This document shows positions 25,123-32,051 of a DNA stretch of 39,709 bases, piece after piece. The DNA comes from Thermoleophilia bacterium (lineage in GTDB: Bacteria > Actinomycetota > Thermoleophilia > BMS3ABIN01): NCBI GenBank assembly GCA_016650015.1, contig JAENWV010000003.1:1-39709 (forward strand), written 5' to 3'. Within the stretch, counting starts at the first letter, position 1; each line of letters opens with the position of its first letter. The notes below the pieces were generated by a model that was not told the origin of the DNA, searched no databases, and saw only the letters and a program-made list of their open reading frames with translations. The position numbers and the translations under genes are program-made.

Positions 25123-26010
25123 TTACCTCGGGGGCTGGATAAAGCGGTCGCGAAGAGTGAGATAAAAATCGGCTCCCGGAGGCTTCACCAGGTGAGCTTT
25201 TTGTGACGCCATGGACAGCTTCAGGGAACTGCCGGAAGCCAGCAGGCCGCGATTGCGACCGTCGACATAGATCGCCGCGGCCGAGCCGATAGTCTCGTTG
25301 CCGATGACGAGCTTCTCCGTCGGCCCCATCACCATCGCCCGGAACTGCAGGGTATGGGGCGCGATGGCCGTCAGAGCCAGCGCGTCCAGCGAAAGCGACA
25401 GCACGGGACCACCGTTGGAAAGGTTGTAGGCTGTGGAGCCGGCGGGAGTCGAGAGCACCATGCCGTCGCAGCTTATGGCATCGAATTCGACGCCGCCGGT
25501 GCTGTAAGCAAGCCGCACGACCGAACCGCCATCGGGTTTGTGGACGACGACGTCGTTAAGCGCCAGCGCCCGATCGCCAGCGTTTTCCATTTCGATGAGA
25601 CTCAGGTCGAGCGTCTCATAACCACCCTGGAAGATCGAACGAAGCCCTTCGGGAATATCTTCCGGCCCGATCGCCGAGAGGAATCCGACGCGGCCGAAGT
25701 TCACGCCAAGCACCGGCGTCTGCATCTCGGGGAACCGGCGAAAAGCCCTGAGGATGGTGCCGTCTCCGCCCAAAGCCACGCAGAAATCTACCTGGACCTC
25801 TTCCAGGAGCGGCACGACGGTGCCGAAGCTGCCTGCTTCCTCCAGCGAGTATTTCTCCACTTCAAGCTGGGGAATGACCGCCTCGATGGAGAGTTCCCGG
25901 CAGAGCTCCAGAACCCGCAACAGAGCTTCACGGGTGGCCTCTGACTGGCGATGGCTGATGACTGCGATTTTCGTGACCAGAGCTGCCCCAGATCTTGCGT
26001 ATTTTTCCAT
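25123..26010 (-). CDS. nadK: NAD kinase
   Basis: This 295-residue enzyme phosphorylates NAD to NADP with ATP or polyphosphate. Key motifs are ALGGDGTILRA (catalytic Asp), GVNFGRVGFLS, ALNDVVVHK, and STPAGSTAYNLSNGGPVL with the Gly-rich substrate loop. The ATG at 26010 is chosen because the extended -10 promoter at 26049-26057 would exclude the ATG 48 bases further upstream. CAGGG lies 5 bases before the start. A 132-base gap separates it from tlyA, so it opens a nadK-recN-DUF362-CDF transcript. Confidence 0.95.
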   Translation of the reverse strand: MEKYARSGAALVTKIAVISHRQSEATREALLRVLELCRELSIEAVIPQLEVEKYSLEEAGSFGTVVPLLEEVQVDFCVALGGDGTILRAFRRFPEMQTPVLGVNFGRVGFLSAIGPEDIPEGLRSIFQGGYETLDLSLIEMENAGDRALALNDVVVHKPDGGSVVRLAYSTGGVEFDAISCDGMVLSTPAGSTAYNLSNGGPVLSLSLDALALTAIAPHTLQFRAMVMGPTEKLVIGNETIGSAAAIYVDGRNRGLLASGSSLKLSMASQKAHLVKPPGADFYLTLRDRFIQPPR

Positions 26011-26048
26011 AACCCTGAATTGGATTCGCCCGATCCAGAGCCGAAAGC

Positions 26049-26057
26049 ATTTTATCA
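26049..26057 (-). promoter_or_regulatory. Extended -10 promoter of the nadK operon
   Basis: TGATAAAAT on the minus strand is an extended -10 with five of six matches. The transcript would start near 26042, about 32 bases before the nadK ATG. Confidence 0.5.
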
Positions 26058-26093
26058 CAGCAGGCGGATACTTATGAGAGCCATATTAGAGCC

Positions 26094-26148
26094 AATGAGT
26101 CAATCGACCCGATGCTTATCGGCTATGGAGCGAGTTAATGAGTCAATC
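26094..26148. repeat. Pair of 12-base direct repeats between tlyA and nadK
   Basis: AATGAGTCAATC occurs at 26094-26105 and again at 26137-26148, the second copy covering the tlyA stop. The distance of 43 bases is four helical turns. A small hairpin, CCGAT-GCTT-ATCGG (26109-26122), lies between them. Together they could bind a regulator upstream of the nadK promoter, or reflect a local duplication. Confidence 0.4.
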
Positions 26149-26925
26149 AAGCATTGCCAAAACGTCATTCCTGTCCGGCTTTGACGCGTATCCCTGGTTG
26201 TCAGCGGCGAAATACAGCAGATACTCACGATTCCCCTTGGGGCCGCGGACGGGCGACTCAGTGAGACCCAGAACCACCCAGCCTGATTCTTCGATGAAAG
26301 ACCATATTTCCTCAAGGACTTCACGGCGCACGTTGCTGTCGCGCACAACCCCGCCCTTGCCGACCTTGCCGCGCCCCGCCTCGAACTGGGGCTTGATCAG
26401 GGCGATTGCCTGAAAATCCTCTTCGAGCGTATCGATGACCGGCTGAAGAACCTTTTTGAGTGAAATGAAGGAGAGGTCAAAGGTGGCAAATGACGGTGCT
26501 TCGGAAAGCATTTCCTGTGTGATGCCGCGGATATTGGTACGCTCAAGCACATCCACCCGCGGATCATTCCTGAGCTTCCAGTCCAGTTGCCCGTAGCCGA
26601 CGTCCACGGCGATGACTTTTCTGGCGCCGTGCTGGAGCAGACAATCGGTGAAGCCGCCTGTGGAAGCCCCGGCATCGAGAGCTACGCGGCCGGTGACATC
26701 GATCGGGAATTCCTCAAAAGCCCGTTCCAGCTTGAGGCCGCCGCGAGATACGAAGCGGGGTTGCTCTTTAAGCGTGACTTCAATGTCCGGCGTCACCAGC
26801 GTGCCCGCCTTGGTGACCGGTTGCCCGCTGACTCTCACTTCACCCGCGAGCACCGCGGCGGCGGCCTGGGATCGGGAAGAAAAAAATCCCCGCTGGACGA
26901 GGACGGTGTCGAGACGCTCTTTCAT
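26143..26925 (-). CDS. tlyA: TlyA-family rRNA 2'-O-methyltransferase
   Basis: This 260-residue protein has an N-terminal S4 RNA-binding domain (MKERLDTVLVQRGFFSSRSQ, about 1-60) and a Rossmann methyltransferase domain with the SAM motif ALDAGASTGGFTD. The K-D-K-E set is visible as Lys in SRGGLKLERA, Asp in ATFDLSFISL, Lys in ALIKPQFEAG and Glu in PKGNREYLLYF. TlyA methylates 16S C1409 and 23S C1920, which confers capreomycin sensitivity in mycobacteria. It follows dxs by 17 bases. Haemolysin annotations for this family are historical. Confidence 0.94.
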   Translation of the reverse strand: MKERLDTVLVQRGFFSSRSQAAAAVLAGEVRVSGQPVTKAGTLVTPDIEVTLKEQPRFVSRGGLKLERAFEEFPIDVTGRVALDAGASTGGFTDCLLQHGARKVIAVDVGYGQLDWKLRNDPRVDVLERTNIRGITQEMLSEAPSFATFDLSFISLKKVLQPVIDTLEEDFQAIALIKPQFEAGRGKVGKGGVVRDSNVRREVLEEIWSFIEESGWVVLGLTESPVRGPKGNREYLLYFAADNQGYASKPDRNDVLAMLD

Positions 26926-26942
26926 TCAGACGTACCCATACC

Positions 26943-28928
26943 TCAGTTGTCCTCGCCCGAAACCTTCTTTCGCTCCGCCGGCACGATCTTCTTTTTCAGC
27001 AACCTCTCCCCCACGTACGCAGAGACCGCCTCAGGGTTGAGGCCGATGTCCCGCAACAGCTTGTTGCGATTGCCGTGAGGGACGAAATAATCCGGAATGG
27101 CGAAGCTCTTGACCGACACCGATGCTTCTTCGGCAAACAGCCCCTGCACGGCGGCGCCGAAACCTCCTCTGGCCGTACTCTCTTCGACAGTCACTACCAG
27201 CTCGTGCTGTGAGGCCAGCTCGCGGATCAGCCCTTCATCGATCGGCTTCAGGAAACGGGCGTTGACCACCGTCGGCCTCAGACCGTGCTGCTCGACGAGC
27301 AGCCGGGCGGCGCGGCGACAGATGCCGACGCCGCTGCCTATTCCCAGGAGCAGCGCCCCCTCACCGCGGTCGATGACCTCGGCCTTGCCCACCGGCAACG
27401 CCTCAAAGTCCTCCGGCAGGGAGACACCGCCTCCCGCCGCGCGCGGATAACGGATGGCAGCCGGCTTGCCCAGTTGCAACGCCGTGTAAACCATGTTTTG
27501 AAGTTCGGCTTCGTCCCTGGGCGCCATCACGATGAGACCCGGCACCAAACTCAGGTAGCCGAGGTCGAAGACGCCATGATGCGAGGGGCCGTCGTCACCC
27601 ACCAGCCCGGCGCGGTCCAGGGCGAAAACCACCGGCAGTTCCTGCATCGCCACATCCTGTACCAGCATGTCGAATGCCCGCTGCAGGAAGGTGGAATAGA
27701 TTGCGACCACCGGCTTGAACCCGCCGATGGCGAGGCCCGCCGCAAAAGCCACGGCGTGCTCCTCGGCGATACCGACGTCAAAAAACCTGTCGGGGAACTT
27801 CCTCTCAAAATGATACAGCCCGGTGCCGCTGGACATGGCGGCGGTGATAGCTACGATCCTGTCGTCGCTCTCGGCCATGCGCGCCAGCCCCTGCCCGAAA
27901 GCCTCGGTATAGGTGATCGGTCCCGGCCTCTTGATGGCCTTGCCAGTGCTGACGGTGAAGGGCGCTATGCCGTGGAAGGTGTCCGGACGCGCCTCGGCGG
28001 GCTCGTACCCCTTCCCCTTGGTGGTCTTAATATGGATCAGCACCGGACGCTCGATCTCCATAGCCGCCCTGATGCTCTTGCGCAGCGCCTTGATGTCGTG
28101 CCCGTCGATGATGCCGATGTAGGCGAAGCCCAGCTCTTCAAAAAGCATCCCCGGCACCAGAAAAGCCTTCATGCTTTCCTTGATCGATCGCGAGGCGCCG
28201 CGGATGCCCGGTATCTTCTCGATGCCGTGCTCGAATTCCTCGCGCAGCTTGAAGAGCGTAGGGTCGAGGCGCAGCTTGTGTAAATACTGGGAGATGGCAC
28301 CCACATTGGGCTTAATCGACATCTCGTTGTCGTTAAGAATCACGATGAGCGGGGTTTTGAGATGGCCGGCCTGGTTCATCGCCTCATAGGCGATGCCGCC
28401 GGTCAGAGCCCCATCACCGATCACGCAGGCGACATGGCCCCCGGTCTTTTCCTCGCCGGCCTCCTCGCTGCCCGGCTCACTGCCGCCGGCCAGAGTCGCA
28501 TCGATGCCGGCCAGCTCCGCCTGCGCCGCCGCCAGCCTGATGGCCTCCTGGATGCCAACGCCATAACTGATGGAAGTGGAGCTGTGCCCGGTCCCGACGA
28601 TATCGTGCTCTGACTCGTGCTTATTGGGGAATCCGGAGAGGCCGCCGTACTGGCGGACAGTATGAAATTCGGCGGCTCGGCCGGTGATGATCTTGTGGGC
28701 GTAGCACTGGTGACCGACGTCCCAGATGATTTTATCTTCAGGGCTGTTGAGGACGCTGTGCAGGGCCAGAGTCAGCTCGACAACACCGAGGCTGGGAGCG
28801 AGGTGACCGCCGACCTTGGACACAGCGCCGATCATGAATTCGCGGATCTCGTCGGCGAGCAGCTGCAGCTCGCGGTCGTTGAAACGACGCAAGTCTGACG
28901 GGGAATGGATTTGCTCGAGGAGCGACAC
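26943..28928 (-). CDS. dxs: 1-deoxy-D-xylulose-5-phosphate synthase
   Basis: This 661-residue thiamine diphosphate enzyme condenses pyruvate and glyceraldehyde-3-phosphate, the first step of the MEP isoprenoid pathway. TPP and Mg motifs are CVIGDGALTGGIAYEA and NDNEMSI. Other hallmarks are WDVGHQCYAHKI, GFPNKHESEHD, GIAEEHAVAFAAGLA, and DRAGLVGDDGPSHHG. A Gly/Glu-rich insert at about 141-164 makes it some 20 residues longer than usual; it is probably a surface loop. The start is GTG, three bases after the ispA stop. ispA-dxs-tlyA is a common order, and the two enzymes serve the beginning and middle of prenyl synthesis. Confidence 0.97.
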   Translation of the reverse strand: MSLLEQIHSPSDLRRFNDRELQLLADEIREFMIGAVSKVGGHLAPSLGVVELTLALHSVLNSPEDKIIWDVGHQCYAHKIITGRAAEFHTVRQYGGLSGFPNKHESEHDIVGTGHSSTSISYGVGIQEAIRLAAAQAELAGIDATLAGGSEPGSEEAGEEKTGGHVACVIGDGALTGGIAYEAMNQAGHLKTPLIVILNDNEMSIKPNVGAISQYLHKLRLDPTLFKLREEFEHGIEKIPGIRGASRSIKESMKAFLVPGMLFEELGFAYIGIIDGHDIKALRKSIRAAMEIERPVLIHIKTTKGKGYEPAEARPDTFHGIAPFTVSTGKAIKRPGPITYTEAFGQGLARMAESDDRIVAITAAMSSGTGLYHFERKFPDRFFDVGIAEEHAVAFAAGLAIGGFKPVVAIYSTFLQRAFDMLVQDVAMQELPVVFALDRAGLVGDDGPSHHGVFDLGYLSLVPGLIVMAPRDEAELQNMVYTALQLGKPAAIRYPRAAGGGVSLPEDFEALPVGKAEVIDRGEGALLLGIGSGVGICRRAARLLVEQHGLRPTVVNARFLKPIDEGLIRELASQHELVVTVEESTARGGFGAAVQGLFAEEASVSVKSFAIPDYFVPHGNRNKLLRDIGLNPEAVSAYVGERLLKKKIVPAERKKVSGEDN

Positions 28929-28931
28929 TAG

Positions 28932-29870
28932 CTAACTCTGGCGCTCATAAATGTAGTTGGTGATTCCGGCAAGAGCATCGGTTTTCCCTCCTACCCGGTC
29001 AAGAGCCTCAAGAGCTTCGTCCCGGGACTTGAGCGCCAGGCGCTCCGCCTCTTCCAGGCCATATACGCTGACGTAGGTACGCCGATCCAGCCTGGCGTCG
29101 GCGCCCGCTTCCTTGCCCAGCAGGGCCGTTTCACCCACTACATCCAAAATATCGTCTTTTATCTGGAATAGCAATCCGAGCTCGGCGGCAAAATCGCGAA
29201 GATTTGTTAACTCCTGTCCGGGCGCTTCGGCGAGCAGCGCGCCACAGTGAACACAGGCCATGATCAGCCGCCCGGTTTTCAGAGAATGGAGCAGTTTCAG
29301 GGAATCCGGCTGACTTTCAGAGATCCCTGATACGTCCAGGTACTGGCCGCCGACCATACCGTTGACGCCGGTTGCCACTGCGATCTCCCTGATTACTCCG
29401 AGCAGGATAGCGGCAGCCCCCTGCTGCCGCTCGCAGATAAGCCTGAACGCCTCGGCGAACAGGGCGTCGCCGGCGAGAATGGCCGTGTTCTCACCAAACT
29501 TCACATGGCAGGTAGGCTTGCCACGGCGCAGCTCGTCGTCGTCAAAGGCGGGCAGGTCGTCATGGATCAGGGAATAGGTGTGAATCATCTCCAGCGCGGC
29601 GGCGGTCGGCAACATCCCGGCGGGCTCACGCCCGAAGGCCTGGCCGGTCGCCATCAGCAATACCGGCCGGATCCGCTTGCCGCCGGCCAGCAAGGAATAC
29701 TGCATGGCTTCGCTGAGAGGCGACACCGAGGCATCCTCGCCGTAGTCGAGTTCCTCCAGATAACCGTCAAGCAGGTGAGTCAGTTCTTCGGGATAGCTCA
29801 AAGTCTCCTGATCCTCAAGGGCCCCGGAATTCTCAGAGCCCCGGAATTCGGTCTTGTTCGTGAGGCTCAT
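28932..29870 (-). CDS. ispA: Polyprenyl synthetase, farnesyl/geranylgeranyl diphosphate synthase type
   Basis: From the ATG at 29870 this is 312 residues. It condenses isopentenyl diphosphate with allylic diphosphates. Motifs are GGKRIRPVLLM, the first Asp-rich motif DDLPAFDDDELRRG, the GDALFAEAF segment and the second Asp-rich motif FQIKDDILDV. Two residues separate the aspartate pairs of the first motif, as in bacterial type II FPP synthases. The ATG is immediately preceded by GGAGG, too close for efficient use. A TTG near 29804 with CAGGAG, or coupling to xseB, is an alternative. It overlaps xseB by 38 bases. Chain length cannot be fixed from sequence alone. Confidence 0.92.
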   Translation of the reverse strand: MSLTNKTEFRGSENSGALEDQETLSYPEELTHLLDGYLEELDYGEDASVSPLSEAMQYSLLAGGKRIRPVLLMATGQAFGREPAGMLPTAAALEMIHTYSLIHDDLPAFDDDELRRGKPTCHVKFGENTAILAGDALFAEAFRLICERQQGAAAILLGVIREIAVATGVNGMVGGQYLDVSGISESQPDSLKLLHSLKTGRLIMACVHCGALLAEAPGQELTNLRDFAAELGLLFQIKDDILDVVGETALLGKEAGADARLDRRTYVSVYGLEEAERLALKSRDEALEALDRVGGKTDALAGITNYIYERQS

Positions 29871-30207
29871 CCTCCGGGGAACCATAGACGACATCCTGTA
29901 CGACCCGATCGAGCTTCTGGCTGCTCTCCATGGCCAGCTCATTGGCTTCCGATAACAGGCGCACCGACTCTTCCCAGTCGGATTCGCCCGCCTCCAGCTT
30001 TCGTACGATCGTCTCCATGCGCTCGATGGACTGGTTGAGGCTCTCGAGGGTGGATACCAGGGCGCTGGTCAGCTCGCCTTCCTTCGCCGGCGGATCCGGT
30101 TGCCGGTTCGGCTGTGATGCCGCCTGTGGCGTTTCGTTCCGCCTGCCCGACGGTTCCACCGGTTGCGCGTTATCCGGTTGCGGACCAGATTCGGTTTCGT
30201 CATTCAT
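29833..30207 (-). CDS. xseB: Exodeoxyribonuclease VII small subunit, with N-terminal extension
   Basis: This 124-residue protein carries an XseB-like domain at about 55-112: ESLNQSIERMETIVRKLEAG then DWEESVRLLSEANELAMESS. The pattern LExGexxxEESvxLxxxAxxL is the family signature. The first 50 residues are Pro/Gln/Asn-rich and disordered, which is unusual for XseB (about 70-80 residues). XseA, the catalytic partner, is not in the window; in many genomes it lies next to xseB. It sits between nusB and ispA, a known neighbourhood for xseB. A different short coiled-coil protein remains possible. Confidence 0.7.
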   Translation of the reverse strand: MNDETESGPQPDNAQPVEPSGRRNETPQAASQPNRQPDPPAKEGELTSALVSTLESLNQSIERMETIVRKLEAGESDWEESVRLLSEANELAMESSQKLDRVVQDVVYGSPEDEPHEQDRIPGL

Positions 30208-30217
30208 GGCAGCTCAC

Positions 30218-30658
30218 TCACTCGTCGTTTGACAGTGGTTCAGCGCTCTCGGACCTCTCTTCAACGATCCTGCCGAGAACACCGTTGACCAGCGATCCCG
30301 CCTCGCGGGAACAGAAGCGCTTGGCCAGTTCCACAGCTTCGTCGATGCTCACTTCGGCCGGGATGTCGTCACGGCTCTGGATTTCATAAATCGCCAGACG
30401 GAGTATGTTGCGCTCCAGCGCGGCCATCCTTTTCGCGGACCAGTTGTTAGCGTTGGCATCGATGACCGCATCGATCTCATTCCGCGAGGCGAGCACCGCC
30501 TCAACCTCATCGCGGGTAAATGAATCGAGCTTGCGAGCTTCCTCACGCTCCAGATTATCATACAAATCTTCCAGCGCACCACCGGTCAGGTCGTGCTGAT
30601 AAAGCAACACCATGGCGTCTCGGCGGGCCTGGCGGCGTGTTGTGGATGATGAGTTCAT
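30218..30658 (-). CDS. nusB: Transcription antitermination factor NusB
   Basis: This 146-residue all-helical protein binds boxA RNA with NusE/S10 during rRNA transcription. Family features include RRQARRDAMVLLYQHD at the N-terminus, ALERNILRLAIYEIQ, and the conserved IPAEVSIDEAVELAKRFCS region, followed by VNGVLGRI. The ATG at 30658 matches the family start and has AGGA close upstream. The frame is open for 32 more codons without homology. It lies 37 bases after accC. In Mycobacterium nusB follows efp directly; here the two carboxylase genes are inserted between them. Confidence 0.94.
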   Translation of the reverse strand: MNSSSTTRRQARRDAMVLLYQHDLTGGALEDLYDNLEREEARKLDSFTRDEVEAVLASRNEIDAVIDANANNWSAKRMAALERNILRLAIYEIQSRDDIPAEVSIDEAVELAKRFCSREAGSLVNGVLGRIVEERSESAEPLSNDE

Positions 30659-30695
30659 CGTTCCTGGTTCCCGGCTTCTGATTAAAACAGAAAGC

Positions 30696-32045
30696 CTAGA
30701 ACTGAAGCAGCTCCATATTCTCTTCGATGAAGGCTGTCGTGTATTCACCATCACGGAATGCCGGTGCTTTAAGTATCCGGGCGCAAAGCTCCTTGTTGGT
30801 GACGATGCCCTCGATCACATATTCGTCGAGGGCCCGGAGCGCCCGGCGAATGGCTGCCGGCCGATCCACATCCCAGACGATGAGCTTGGCCAGCAGGGAA
30901 TCGTAAAAAACCGGGATGGTATAACCCTCATAGAGGTGCGAATCCACTCGCACGCCAGGGCCGCCTGGTGTCACATAACGGCTGATGGTGCCTGTGTTGG
31001 GACGAAAATCGTTGGCCGGGTCCTCGGCATTGATGCGCAGCTCGATGGCATGTCCCCGCGGTTGAAGCGCGCCGGTATGCGGCAGGAGATCGCCACGGGC
31101 GATCCTGATCTGCTCACGGACAATATCTATGCCGGTGACCATCTCGGAAACTGGATGCTCCACCTGGATACGGGTGTTCATTTCCATGAAATAAAAGTTG
31201 CGTTCGTTATCGACCAGAAATTCCAGGGTGCCGGCATTCTCGTAACCACAGGCGCGGCAGGCGACAATGGCCGCTTCCGACATTTTCTGCCGGGTTTCCG
31301 CGTCCAGAAACGGCGACGGGGATTCTTCCACCAGTTTCTGGTGGCGCCGCTGCACCGAGCAGTCACGCTCGCCCAGGGTCAACACCGACCCGGCCTTGTC
31401 CACCAGCACCTGGACCTCGACATGATGGGGGCCGACGATCACCTTTTCCAGGTACATCGTGCCGTCGCCGAAAGCGGTTTCGGCTTCGGCGCTGGCCATG
31501 TTGAAAAGGTTCTCCATCTCGGCCGGCGAATTGACCAGGCGCATGCCCCGCCCACCACCGCCGGCGGCAGCTTTTACCATCACCGGATATCCGTAACTTT
31601 CGGCGAGCCGACCCCCTTCGCTGGCGTCGGCCACAGTTCCCTCGGAACCTGGCACAACCGGTATACGCGCCTCCTTCATTAACTGCTTGGCGAGAGACTT
31701 GTCGCCCATGCTGCGCATCAGGTCGGCTCCCGGCCCGATAAAGACCATGTCATTGTCCTCGCAGGACAGAACAAAATCGGGATTCTCGGCCAGGAAACCG
31801 TACCCGGGATGAATAGCGTCGCAACCGGTGATTTCCGCCGCGCCGATGATGTTGCGGATCTGCAGGTAACTGCCGCTGACGGGGCCGGGGCCAATGCAAA
31901 CGATCTCATCGGCTTCCTTCACATGTAACGAATCGACATCCGCCTCGGAATAGACCGCCACGCAGGGAATGTCCAGTTCATGGCAGGCGCGAATTACCCG
32001 CACGGCCACTTCACCACGATTGGCTATAAGAATTTTAGAAAGCAT
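30696..32045 (-). CDS. accC: Biotin carboxylase subunit
   Basis: This 449-residue ATP-grasp enzyme carboxylates biotin on the carrier domain using bicarbonate and ATP. It begins MLSKILIANRGEVAVRVIRA. The Gly-rich ATP loop is MVKAAAGGGGRGMR, the metal-binding and catalytic region reads FYFMEMNTRIQVEHPVSEMV, and the C-terminal cap ends normally. Length is typical of stand-alone AccC. It starts 6 bases after the PycB-AccB fusion gene, which supplies both the biotin carrier and a carboxyltransferase. It could serve acetyl-CoA carboxylase, pyruvate carboxylase, or both. The two genes are clearly one functional unit. Confidence 0.96.
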   Translation of the reverse strand: MLSKILIANRGEVAVRVIRACHELDIPCVAVYSEADVDSLHVKEADEIVCIGPGPVSGSYLQIRNIIGAAEITGCDAIHPGYGFLAENPDFVLSCEDNDMVFIGPGADLMRSMGDKSLAKQLMKEARIPVVPGSEGTVADASEGGRLAESYGYPVMVKAAAGGGGRGMRLVNSPAEMENLFNMASAEAETAFGDGTMYLEKVIVGPHHVEVQVLVDKAGSVLTLGERDCSVQRRHQKLVEESPSPFLDAETRQKMSEAAIVACRACGYENAGTLEFLVDNERNFYFMEMNTRIQVEHPVSEMVTGIDIVREQIRIARGDLLPHTGALQPRGHAIELRINAEDPANDFRPNTGTISRYVTPGGPGVRVDSHLYEGYTIPVFYDSLLAKLIVWDVDRPAAIRRALRALDEYVIEGIVTNKELCARILKAPAFRDGEYTTAFIEENMELLQF

Positions 32046-32051
32046 CGAGCG

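Noticed and set aside
25110-25200. LexA box expected before recN
   Set aside because: I saw no GAAC...GTTC-type palindrome near the start; recN also lies 13 bases behind nadK inside an operon.
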